In this document: positions 1 to 5,416 of the stretch, in pieces | Layout of the letters: each line of letters begins with the position of its first letter | Position numbering within the stretch: position 1 is the first letter of the stretch | Assembly: GCA_947465275.1 (NCBI GenBank) | Contig: CANIAI010000187.1 | Coordinates: forward strand, 1 to 5,416 | From: Acidobacteriota bacterium | Lineage (GTDB): Bacteria > Acidobacteriota > Vicinamibacteria > Vicinamibacterales > UBA2999 | Length of the DNA: 5,416 nucleotides | Direction: 5' to 3' | Position numbers and translations under genes: made by a program | Notes under the pieces: generated by a model | What the model was told of the DNA's origin: nothing | Database searches by the model: none | What the model saw: only the letters and a program-made list of their open reading frames with translations

Positions 1-441
1 CCTCGGCTGGCGACGCAGCCCGCGGTGCAGGCGCTCCGGTTATGCACGACCTGTGACTGCTGTCTGGCGTGAGCCTCTGACGCCGTAGCCCAAAGCGCCC
101 CCGCACGCGTGACGCCGATGAAGGCGCGGGCGGGGCGGAGGCGCCGGATGAGCGCCGCCTGTGCCAGGCCGACGCGCCGCGACGCGCGATGCAGGGAGCA
201 GGAACGGGCGCGCAGCGATTCACCCGAACGCGTTCCGCCCCTGCGTTTCAGGGCGGGCGAATCAGCTCGAACGTGTCTCGCGCCTGACGACCGGCGCCGC
301 GGATCCGGAACTACGCGTTCGGGGAGCGGAAGCGTACGAGCGGAGCGACCGTTCCCGGCCGCAGCACCGAAGGCGCGCAGCCGGCGCCGCCGTCCCGGCT
401 GCGTCCCCGGAGTGCGTGCCGCGATGGTGGTACGCCGTCGT
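1..441. other. Region without a convincing gene, downstream of the VWA gene
   Basis: I see no supportable gene here. All three plus frames close early (stops near 56, 72 and 88), so at most a few codons of an upstream gene's end could enter from the left, and none is recognisable. Two minus frames stay open to the left edge, and a plus frame is open from 109, but their translations are Arg/Ala/Pro/Gly-rich without domain-like patterning, as expected when stop codons are rare in GC-rich DNA. No tRNA-like T-loop or cloverleaf was seen. The one structured element is the hairpin at 376-403. A short direct repeat, TGACGCCG, occurs near 78 and 110 and is probably chance. Confidence 0.6.
376..403 (-). 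terminator. GC-rich hairpin downstream of the VWA gene, possible terminator
   Basis: Bases 376-384 (CGCAGCCGG) and 395-403 (CCGGCTGCG) form a perfect 9-bp inverted repeat around a 10-base loop, starting about 38 bases past the VWA stop codon. That is a typical place for a transcript end. No run of T follows in the minus-strand direction, so it is not a canonical intrinsic terminator. It could be a U-less terminator, a 3'-end stabilising stem or chance in GC-rich DNA. Confidence 0.3.
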
Positions 442-1365
442 TCAGCGCGCGAGCGGCGCGAAGTATCCCTGCCGCGCCAGCAGCCGCACTCCGGACAGCC
501 CGGGCTTGCGCACGCGCACCTCGAGCGTGCGCCACGTCCCGTCCTGCTTCGTGTTCGTCGACAGGAACCCGAGCGTGTACTGCCCGCGGATCTGCTGCAC
601 CACCCGCTCGTAGGCCGCCTCGACATCCTTCATCGACGACGGGAAGAACGCCTGTCCCCCGCTCGCGCGGGCGATCTGTTCCAGGCGTCGTCGCTGCTCG
701 AGCCGCGCGCGCGCCGGCTGGTGTTCGAGGAAGCCGACGGCGTAGATGGTGACCGGCGACGCCTTAACCAGCGTGAGCACCTCGTCGAAGCGGCTGCTGC
801 TCCGCGTGTCCCCCCCGTCGGTGTAGAGCAGCAGGATCGTCCGGCCGTCGTCATCGCTGGCGCTGTCCAGGTAGGTACCCAGCGCGTCGTACATCGCCGT
901 CTCGCCCGCCGGCTTCCCCGCCCGGATGCGTTCGACCATCCGCGGGAAGTCGCCCTGCCCATAGCGCGCGATGCGCACCTCGGTCGCGAACTCGACGAGC
1001 GCCATGTCTTTCGCGTCGGGGAACGTGTTCAGGAAGCGCACGGCGGCCGACCGGGCCAGGCCGATGTCGTCGCGCATGCTCCCGCTGGTGTCGAAGAGCA
1101 GCCCCAGGTGGAGCGGCGGCGCCGGGTCGACCACGTCGCTCCCACGCGCGAAGGTGCGGATGAGCTGCGGACGGCCGTCCTCGAGCAGCTCGAAGTCGTC
1201 GGCGGACAGGTCGGTGACGACCCGCCCGGCTCGATCGCTGACGGTCACCCCGATGGTGGCCAGCTCGATTCCGCCCCGGAACGACGTCTGCGCATCAGGG
1301 CGAGCGCCGAGGCGGGCGGCGGCGCACGCCAGCACGGCGAGGAGGACGAGGGAGGCCCGTCTCAC
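442..1365 (-). CDS. Secreted VWFA-related (von Willebrand factor A) domain protein
   Basis: A 307-residue exported protein with a von Willebrand factor A domain, of the VWFA-related type abundant in Acidobacteriota. Residues 1-25 form a signal peptide: Arg-Arg, then a hydrophobic stretch from Ala4 to about Ala17. Cys14, preceded by V-L-A, fits a loose lipobox, so a lipoprotein is possible. Residues 33-75 are a beta-rich pre-domain with the family hallmark D-F-x-L-x-E-D-G. The VWA domain spans about 86-265 and keeps its metal-ion-dependent adhesion site: D92-T-S94-G-S96, a conserved Thr at 157 (GETAMYD) and the TDGGD loop at 182-186. The C-terminus (about 262-303) has the family ending R-x-G-Y-F-A-P. 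Known VWA domains bind ligands through a Mg2+; the partner here is unknown. The GTG start at 1365 fits the signal peptide and has AGGA 7 bases upstream. It stands alone, divergent from the DHH gene. The family call is firm, the function is not. Confidence 0.9.
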   Translation of the reverse strand: MRRASLVLLAVLACAAARLGARPDAQTSFRGGIELATIGVTVSDRAGRVVTDLSADDFELLEDGRPQLIRTFARGSDVVDPAPPLHLGLLFDTSGSMRDDIGLARSAAVRFLNTFPDAKDMALVEFATEVRIARYGQGDFPRMVERIRAGKPAGETAMYDALGTYLDSASDDDGRTILLLYTDGGDTRSSSRFDEVLTLVKASPVTIYAVGFLEHQPARARLEQRRRLEQIARASGGQAFFPSSMKDVEAAYERVVQQIRGQYTLGFLSTNTKQDGTWRTLEVRVRKPGLSGVRLLARQGYFAPLAR

Positions 1366-1372
1366 GGCTGCA

Positions 1373-1376
1373 TCCT
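1373..1376 (-). promoter_or_regulatory. Ribosome binding site of the VWA gene (AGGA)
   Basis: On the minus strand AGGA lies 7 bases before the GTG start at 1365, which supports that start; the ATG at 1373-1371 is out of frame. The overlapping hexamer TAGGAT (1378-1373) also resembles a -10 box and would put the transcript start almost on the GTG, but the Shine-Dalgarno reading is simpler. Confidence 0.5.
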
Positions 1377-1391
1377 ACCGCCAATGGGGCA

Positions 1392-1409
1392 GCATGGGTC
1401 GATCCATGC
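1392..1409. promoter_or_regulatory. Near-perfect 18-base palindrome in divergent intergenic region, possible operator
   Basis: GCATGGGTCGATCCATGC reads the same on both strands apart from one mismatched pair (1398/1403). It lies between the divergent VWA and DHH genes, 27 bases upstream of the VWA start. A second, shorter inverted repeat, GACAC-N7-GTGTC, follows at 1432-1448. Such symmetry suits a dimeric regulator, but no regulator is encoded nearby and the binding protein is unknown. Confidence 0.3.
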
Positions 1410-1505
1410 AGCGATGCACCCGTGCGACCGAGACACGACAGAAGTGTCAGGTCACGACGGGTACTGGTAGCCCATCCGTTCGGCCACGCCGGACCGGGAC
1501 GTGCG

Positions 1506-1511
1506 TATAAT
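1506..1511 (+). promoter_or_regulatory. Promoter -10 box (TATAAT) of the DHH phosphoesterase gene
   Basis: A perfect TATAAT stands out in otherwise GC-rich DNA, 46 bases before the ATG at 1558. No good -35 hexamer is seen 16-18 bases upstream, and the TG dinucleotide is one base off an extended -10. It predicts a transcript start near 1518 and an untranslated leader of about 40 bases. This also argues against the upstream in-frame GTG at 1501, which lies within the promoter. Confidence 0.6.
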
Positions 1512-1517
1512 CGGGCT

Positions 1518-1546
1518 GCGGGGTCATTCGCCTGCGGTCCCCCCGC
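1518..1546 (+). other. Possible 5'-leader hairpin of the DHH gene
   Basis: GCGGGG (1518-1523) can pair with CCCCGC (1541-1546) across a 17-base loop, right at the predicted transcript start and 11 bases before the ATG. It could protect the 5' end or limit access to the weak ribosome site (GGA at 1551-1553). It is only 6 bp and may be chance. Confidence 0.2.
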
Positions 1547-1557
1547 GATCGGAATAC

Positions 1558-2994
1558 ATGCCTGGTCCACTCCGATGTCTCGCCGTCTGCCAGTCCGAAA
1601 CCTTTGTTCGGATGCTGGATGAAGCTCTGCAGACGAGCTTCGATGTCGACTTCCTCATCGAGAGCAAGCCGATCGCGCGACGGCTCCACGATGGGGGCCT
1701 GAGCATCACGGCGGCCGATCCGCGCCGCACCGACACCTATCTCAAGGCCGACCTGACGCCCGGCACCTGCGTCATCGTCGAGGACAGCGGACGCCGCAGC
1801 CTCCGCAAGGCGCTCGAGGCGATTCGCGACGCCGGCGGCACCCTGGTCTACGTCGTGGCGGTCGGCGCGCCGAACTTCGCGAAACGCGAGGCCGAGCTCA
1901 AGGTCGCCTTCCCCGAACTCAGCTACCTCCCCCTCTCCGAGCTCTTCGCCTCGTCCCTGGCCACCGAATTCAGCCGCTCCTTCAGCCGCCTCCGCGTCCA
2001 GCAGTACCAGCGCTTCTTCAGCGACGCCGACAAGGTGCTGATCCTGCTGCACAACGATCCGGATCCGGATGCGATGGCGAGCGGCCTCGCGCTGCGCAGC
2101 ATCCTGCACCGCACGCGGCAGACGGCGGTGATCGGCGCGCTGCACGGGGTGACGCGGCCCGAGAACCAGCGGATGCAGCACCTGCTCGACATCCACATCG
2201 AGATCATCAAGCCCGAGCAGCTCTCGAGCTTCGACCGCATCGCGATGGTCGACGTGCAGCCGCACTACTTCCACGGCATCCTGAGCCACGCCGACCTGGT
2301 GATCGACCATCACCCGGAGCAGGCCGGCTACAACGCGGTCTACAAGGACATCCGCACGTCCTACGGCTCGACCTCGACGATCCTCTGCGAGCACCTGCGG
2401 GCGGTCGACGAGAAGATCTCGGAGCGCGTCGCGACCGCGATGCTCTACGCGATCAAGTCGGACACGCTCTTCTTCAACCGCCAGGCGAACCCGGTCGACA
2501 TCGACGCCTTCTCCTACCTCTACCCGCTGGCCGACGCGATGCTGGTGCGGAAGATGGAAGGCGCGGAAATCACGCTCGAGCGGCTGGACTACGTCATTCG
2601 CGCGCGCCAGCAGGCGCGCATGGCCGACCAGGTGTTCTGCACCTTCCTCGGCAACCTGCCGCGCGAAGACTTCATCCCGTACGTCGCCGACTTCTACCTC
2701 TCGCTCGAGAACGTGAAGTGGACGATCGTCGCCGGCATCGTCAACGACTCGCTGGTGATGTCGGTGCGGAACCTCGGCTTCCAGAAGAACGCCGGTGAGT
2801 TCGTGCGGAAGTACTTCGCCCACCTCGGCAGCGCGGGCGGCCATCGGGCGATGGCCAAGGCGGTGGTGCCGCTGCGCGCGTTCCGCGACAAGTTCGGGAA
2901 CCTGCAGGCCGAGGAGTTCACCGAGAAGGTGCTGGGGCTCGCGCACGAGTTCCTGCATGACTCGCCCGCCGGCAAGCACCTCGCGAAGGTCTAG
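1558..2994 (+). CDS. DHH/DHHA1 phosphoesterase with degenerate TrkA-N-like N-terminal domain (NrnA-like)
   Basis: A 478-residue, probably cytosolic Mn2+-dependent phosphoesterase. The catalytic DHH domain (about 155-310) has every metal-binding motif: H165-N-D-P-D169-P-D171 (motif I), D232 in VDVQP (II), D250-H251-H252 (III) and D302 in KSDT (IV). The DHHA1 domain (about 385-440) carries R404 and the substrate-binding GSAGGH ending at H429. This layout matches the NrnA group, which degrades 2-5-base RNA and pAp; relatives cleave cyclic di-AMP or pApA, so the substrate is open. Residues 5-105 resemble a TrkA-N/RCK Rossmann domain (GGLSITAADPRRTDTYLKAD fits the second half), but the first strand reads CLAVCQSETF instead of the GxGxxG loop, so NAD binding is doubtful. 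The ATG at 1558 is preferred over the GTG at 1501 because a TATAAT covers the latter and the extra 19 residues look uncoded. It converges on and overlaps the patatin-like gene by 4 bases. Confidence 0.9.
   Translation: MPGPLRCLAVCQSETFVRMLDEALQTSFDVDFLIESKPIARRLHDGGLSITAADPRRTDTYLKADLTPGTCVIVEDSGRRSLRKALEAIRDAGGTLVYVVAVGAPNFAKREAELKVAFPELSYLPLSELFASSLATEFSRSFSRLRVQQYQRFFSDADKVLILLHNDPDPDAMASGLALRSILHRTRQTAVIGALHGVTRPENQRMQHLLDIHIEIIKPEQLSSFDRIAMVDVQPHYFHGILSHADLVIDHHPEQAGYNAVYKDIRTSYGSTSTILCEHLRAVDEKISERVATAMLYAIKSDTLFFNRQANPVDIDAFSYLYPLADAMLVRKMEGAEITLERLDYVIRARQQARMADQVFCTFLGNLPREDFIPYVADFYLSLENVKWTIVAGIVNDSLVMSVRNLGFQKNAGEFVRKYFAHLGSAGGHRAMAKAVVPLRAFRDKFGNLQAEEFTEKVLGLAHEFLHDSPAGKHLAKV
2991..2994. 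other. CTAG shared by the stop codons of two convergent genes
   Basis: The plus-strand DHH gene ends with TAG at 2992-2994 and the minus-strand patatin-like gene ends with TAG at 2993-2991. The palindromic CTAG therefore supplies both stops and the genes overlap by 4 bases. With no spacer there is no intergenic terminator, so each transcript must end inside the other gene's 3' region; I saw no clear terminator hairpin on either side. Confidence 0.85.
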
Positions 2995-4433
2995 GGCTCC
3001 GGCTCGACCGCCGCGCCCAGCTGCTCCCCGCTCGCCCCGACCACCGGTTCGATGAACTGGCGGTACGCATCCTCGTACCCCTGACGCAGCAGGTCGTCGA
3101 TCGTGTGCTCACGATCGGAGGACTCGTCGTACGTGCCGCCGAGGTCGAACGGGCCAACCGGATTGTGCTCGGGCGCGATGAGGTAGACGGCGTCGAACCG
3201 CGGACGCGCGGCGTCGAGCGCATCGTGCAGCGCGGCCGCCTCGGTCGCGACGAGTGACTCGCCCAGCCGGCTGCGCAGGTCGAGACGCGGGGCCTGCAGC
3301 CGGTGCGGTGACAGCACGGGCGAGACCGCGCTGACGACGATCAGCTGCACGACGCCGGCGGCGTCGAGTTCGGTCAGGAGCCGGCCGGCGGCGCCCGGGC
3401 GGTCGCACAGCCGGTGCGTCTCACCCCGCCAGTAACTGTCGGGCGGGAAGACGACCGGATGCGGGTCGGCGACGAAGCCGGGTGTGAGCGCGGCACTCAC
3501 GAGGTCGAACGTGAGGTCGCGTCCACTCCCCGCGATGTCGAGCACCTCGGCATTCCGTTCGCGGTCGGGGTGCGGCGCGAGGAACCCCTCGCGGTGCGGC
3601 TCACGCAGCAGCGCGGCCACCTGGTCGCGCCGCGCGTCGAGGTCGGTGGCCGCGATCATCAACTCGCGGAAACCCGGCTGCCCCAGGTTCTCGGTCAGCA
3701 CCTCGGCGTACCGGCGGCTCAGCGCGATTCGCCCCGGCATCTCGGCCGACGCGGCGCCCCGAATCAGCTCCCACACGGACGACGCCACCGCCTCGCGCAT
3801 CGGGCGGGTGTCGAGCGGACCGGTGAGCAGGTACCACCCCCAGCCGGGCCCGCGCGTCCGCCGCGTGCGCGCGCCGTCGCGCCGCGCCCGCACGAAGCCG
3901 GTCAGCAGCAGGACGACGATCGCGAGCAGGATGAAGAGGGCGAGGCGCGGGATGGTGGTTGGCAGGTTGGGACCGGCGAAGGCGCCGGATACCCACGCGG
4001 AATACTGGCCGACGATCGCCGACCCGAGGGAGCTGCCGAGCATCTCGAGGCCGAAGCCGATGCCGTAAACGATCGCGCCCAGCAGCATCACGACCGCCGG
4101 CGCGACGAGCACGACGCCGAGCGCGAGCGCGAGCCAGCCGGCCCAGCGCAGCGGCCAGCTCCAGCTGTAGGCGGGAGCGACCTTCGGGGCCGACCAGAGG
4201 CCGCCGCGGTCCCACAGGCGGGCGCCGCCGTCGATGGCCGCCAGCGTCGCCGTGGCCGCGCCGATACCGTGCCCGGCGACGACGTCCACCTTCACGCCCG
4301 CTTCCTGCACCGCGCGCAGCACGCCAGCGTGATAGGCACCGTGCGCACCGGTGCCCGTGAAGACGAGCGCCGTCCGGCGCCCTGGCAGGTACGGCGGGCG
4401 GATGCGGTCGCCGCGGCGGGTGACCGTCGCCAC
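2991..4433 (-). CDS. Membrane-anchored patatin-like protein lacking the catalytic serine
   Basis: A 480-residue protein with a patatin-like phospholipase fold split by membrane segments. Residues 21-70 hold the oxyanion glycine motif G27-T-G29-A-H-G32 and then the nucleophile-elbow position, reading G54-H-G56-I-G58 instead of GxSxG: serine is replaced by glycine. A hydrophobic block at 97-132 (P112 inside) and a second at 164-181 frame a likely periplasmic loop; a basic stretch (182-195) suggests a cytosolic return. The patatin core resumes at about 205-370, with LMIAATDLDA (258-267) and TPGFVADPHP, then D344-R-P where active patatins have DG[GA]. Active members hydrolyse acyl esters of lipids with a Ser-Asp dyad; this one probably cannot, so a lipid-binding or regulatory role is inferred. 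The GTG at 4433 is 4 bases after the greA stop, with no clear Shine-Dalgarno site, so translation may be coupled to greA. An earlier in-frame start (4523) would add 30 uncoded-looking residues. Confidence 0.8.
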   Translation of the reverse strand: MATVTRRGDRIRPPYLPGRRTALVFTGTGAHGAYHAGVLRAVQEAGVKVDVVAGHGIGAATATLAAIDGGARLWDRGGLWSAPKVAPAYSWSWPLRWAGWLALALGVVLVAPAVVMLLGAIVYGIGFGLEMLGSSLGSAIVGQYSAWVSGAFAGPNLPTTIPRLALFILLAIVVLLLTGFVRARRDGARTRRTRGPGWGWYLLTGPLDTRPMREAVASSVWELIRGAASAEMPGRIALSRRYAEVLTENLGQPGFRELMIAATDLDARRDQVAALLREPHREGFLAPHPDRERNAEVLDIAGSGRDLTFDLVSAALTPGFVADPHPVVFPPDSYWRGETHRLCDRPGAAGRLLTELDAAGVVQLIVVSAVSPVLSPHRLQAPRLDLRSRLGESLVATEAAALHDALDAARPRFDAVYLIAPEHNPVGPFDLGGTYDESSDREHTIDDLLRQGYEDAYRQFIEPVVGASGEQLGAAVEPEP

Positions 4434-4437
4434 GGGA

Positions 4438-4908
4438 CTACGCTTCGGGTTCGTGGATGGTGGTGAGCTTGAGCAGCTCGAACTGCCGGGCGCCGTTGGG
4501 CGTGGTGACGTTGATCTCGTCACCCGCTTCCTTGTTCAGGATGGCGCGGCCGATCGGCGATGAGGTCGAGATGAGTCCCTTGGTGGCGTCGGCCTCCTCG
4601 GGCATCACGAGCTGGTAGATGACCGTCTCGCCGTTCTCGGCCCGCAGGTGCACGGTCGAGCCGAAGCCCGCCTTGTCGTGCGGAATGCGGTCCATGTTCA
4701 TGAGCGAAATCTCGCCGACCCGCTTCTTGAGCATGGCGATGCGGGCGTTGACGATCTCCTGCCGCTCCTTCGCCGCCTTGTATTCGGCGTTCTCGCGGAG
4801 GTCGCCAAGCTCGCGTGCGCGCTGGATCTCCTTCGGAAGCTCGATCTTCAGCTCCCGATCCAGAGCGGCAATCTCCTCGTTGAAACGCTTGAGAATACGG
4901 TCCTTCAT
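4438..4908 (-). CDS. greA: Transcription elongation factor GreA
   Basis: A 156-residue Gre factor, close to the usual length of about 158. It enters the RNA polymerase secondary channel and stimulates cleavage of backtracked RNA, rescuing stalled complexes. Residues 1-72 form the N-terminal coiled coil with the diagnostic tip GDLRENAEYKAAKERQ (35-50); D36 and E39 correspond to the acidic pair (E. coli D41, E44) that positions the catalytic Mg2+. Residues 80-150 form the FKBP-like C-terminal domain with the family signature LISTSSPIGRAILNKEAGDE. The ATG at 4908 is the first start after an in-frame TAA at 4926-4924, so the start is well fixed. There is no clear Shine-Dalgarno site and the predicted leader is only about 6 bases. 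It probably leads an operon with the patatin-like gene 4 bases downstream and is divergent from the methyltransferase gene. GreA rather than GreB is chosen from the sequence of the tip and C-terminal motifs. Confidence 0.96.
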   Translation of the reverse strand: MKDRILKRFNEEIAALDRELKIELPKEIQRARELGDLRENAEYKAAKERQEIVNARIAMLKKRVGEISLMNMDRIPHDKAGFGSTVHLRAENGETVIYQLVMPEEADATKGLISTSSPIGRAILNKEAGDEINVTTPNGARQFELLKLTTIHEPEA

Positions 4909-4920
4909 CGCTGGAATGGA

Positions 4921-4937
4921 ACTTTACCACGTAAAAT
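4921..4937. promoter_or_regulatory. Back-to-back -10 boxes of divergent greA and methyltransferase promoters
   Basis: The 35-base spacer between the two start codons contains an AT-rich island, ACTTTACCACGTAAAAT. On the plus strand TAAAAT (4932-4937) is a good -10 box ending 6 bases before the GTG at 4944, so the methyltransferase mRNA may be leaderless. On the minus strand TAAAGT (4926-4921) is a weaker -10 box ending 12 bases before the greA ATG. The two form an inverted repeat, TTTAC-CAC-GTAAA (4923-4935). No convincing -35 hexamer is seen; each -35 region would fall at or beyond the start of the opposite gene, so the promoters should compete. Confidence 0.5.
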
Positions 4938-4943
4938 CAGCGC

Positions 4944-5416
4944 GTGCCTGTGGCCGCTCGCACCATCACCAGCCGGCAGAATCCGCTCGTCGCCACATTT
5001 CGTGCGCTTGCGGCAGAGCCGGACGCCGACGGCACGCGCCTGCTGCTCGACGGCGTGCACCTGGTCCGTGACGCGCTCCGCGCCGGACTCCCCTTCGAAT
5101 GCGTGGCCATCGAGACCGAGCGCCTGGCTGCGGCTGAGGACGAAGCGGGCGCCCTCGCCCGCATGCTGCTCGATGGCGGCGCCCCGGTCGTCACCGCGTC
5201 GGCCCCCGTGCTCGCCGCGATGACGCCCGTGCGGCAGCCGACCGGCATCGTGGCGATCGCGGGCCGCACGCCGGTCACCCCGACGGAGTTGATCGCCGCC
5301 TCGACCACGCCCGTCGCGCGCGGCGCCGCCGGAGGCTTCCTGCTCATCGCCGTCGACGTGCAGGACCCCGGGAACCTCGGCGCGCTGCTCCGGGCCGCGG
5401 AAGCGGGCGGGGTCGA
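4944..5416 (+). CDS. TrmH/SpoU-family RNA 2'-O-methyltransferase, N-terminal part (cut by window edge)
   Basis: The first 157 residues of a SPOUT-class RNA methyltransferase, which uses S-adenosylmethionine to methylate a ribose 2'-OH in rRNA or tRNA. Residues 9-108 match the SpoU substrate-binding domain: an N-terminal R-Q-N-P-L, the strand-helix segment LLLDGVHLVRDALRAGLPFE (33-52) and the closing R-Q-P-T-G-I-V-A. The catalytic domain begins near 131 with the first family motif, VDVQDPGNLGALLRAAEAGG (137-156), where Asn144 and Arg150 are the conserved N and R. The knot and S-adenosylmethionine site lie beyond the window. The GTG at 4944 is the first start after an in-frame TAA at 4932; the GTG at 4950 is an alternative two codons later. 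A -10 box just before it suggests leaderless translation. The target nucleotide cannot be told from this part; rRNA (RlmB-like) and tRNA (TrmH-like) relatives share these motifs. Confidence 0.9.
   Translation, partial: MPVAARTITSRQNPLVATFRALAAEPDADGTRLLLDGVHLVRDALRAGLPFECVAIETERLAAAEDEAGALARMLLDGGAPVVTASAPVLAAMTPVRQPTGIVAIAGRTPVTPTELIAASTTPVARGAAGGFLLIAVDVQDPGNLGALLRAAEAGGV

Noticed and set aside
66..84. Small inverted repeat GGCGT-N9-ACGCC, and a possible tRNA nearby
   Set aside because: Only 5 bp, with no acceptor stem, T-loop sequence or anticodon arm to support a tRNA or structured RNA.
1..629. Minus-strand frame open from about 629 to the left edge, possibly a gene running out of the window
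   Set aside because: Read codon by codon it gives an Arg/Ala/Pro/Gly-rich string with no structure, and its right part overlaps the VWA gene. Openness alone is weak evidence at this G+C content.
109..1470. Long plus-strand open frame opposite the VWA gene
   Set aside because: Its translation is Arg/Ala/Gly-rich and low in complexity, with no domain, while the opposite strand encodes a clear VWA protein with signal peptide and metal site. Long antisense frames are expected in GC-rich coding DNA.
1501..1557. Upstream GTG start for the DHH protein adding 19 residues
   Set aside because: A perfect TATAAT lies at 1506-1511 inside this extension, and the extra residues do not resemble the start of the domain.
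1447..2979. A 510-codon minus-strand frame lying opposite nearly the whole DHH gene
   Set aside because: It is rich in Val, Arg, Glu, Asp and His, the usual mirror of a GC-rich gene, and shows no motifs. The plus strand has complete DHH and DHHA1 motifs.
2979..2991. Short inverted repeat ACCT-N5-AGGT near the convergent stops, considered as a terminator
   Set aside because: The stem is only 4 bp with no T-run on either strand, too weak to call.
3414..4466. A 350-codon plus-strand frame opposite the patatin-like gene
   Set aside because: It is dominated by Arg, Ala, Glu and Gln without domain features; the minus strand holds patatin motifs and membrane segments.
4434..4523. Upstream start adding 30 residues to the patatin-like protein
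   Set aside because: The extra residues are Ser/Pro-rich and fully overlap the conserved end of greA in another frame; the GTG just after the greA stop is the simpler start.

Overview
The window is GC-rich chromosomal DNA (by eye about two thirds G+C or more) from a bacterium that is probably an acidobacterium. The main clue is a secreted von Willebrand factor A protein of the VWFA-related type that is abundant in Acidobacteriota. High G+C and a membrane-inserted patatin-like protein suggest a Vicinamibacteria-like lineage, but this is inference and no rRNA or marker gene is present to settle it. I see no mobile element, CRISPR array, tRNA or rRNA.

Layout, left to right. Bases 1-441 hold no convincing gene; they lie downstream of the VWA gene and contain one GC-rich hairpin. 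The VWA gene (442-1365, minus) starts at a GTG with a Shine-Dalgarno-like AGGA. A 192-base divergent intergenic region follows, with an 18-base near-palindrome and a perfect TATAAT box. The box serves a DHH/DHHA1 phosphoesterase (1558-2994, plus) that carries a degenerate TrkA-N/RCK-like N-terminal domain. It converges on a membrane-anchored patatin-like protein (2991-4433, minus); both genes stop in the same CTAG tetranucleotide. The patatin gene lies 4 bases downstream of greA (4438-4908, minus), so those two look co-transcribed. A 35-base AT-rich spacer with back-to-back -10 boxes separates greA from a divergent TrmH/SpoU-family RNA methyltransferase that runs off the right edge (4944 to 5416).

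Functionally, greA (rescue of stalled RNA polymerase), the SPOUT methyltransferase (RNA modification) and the NrnA-like DHH protein (nano-RNA, pAp or cyclic-dinucleotide turnover) belong broadly to RNA and nucleotide metabolism. The VWA and patatin-like proteins are envelope-associated. I see no evidence that all five form one system. The most unusual item is the patatin-like protein: the fold signatures are present, but the nucleophile serine of GxSxG is glycine (G-H-G-I-G) and the DG[GA] motif is D-R-P, so it looks like a membrane-bound pseudo-lipase. Second is the fusion of a nucleotide-binding-like domain without its glycine loop to an intact DHH phosphoesterase.
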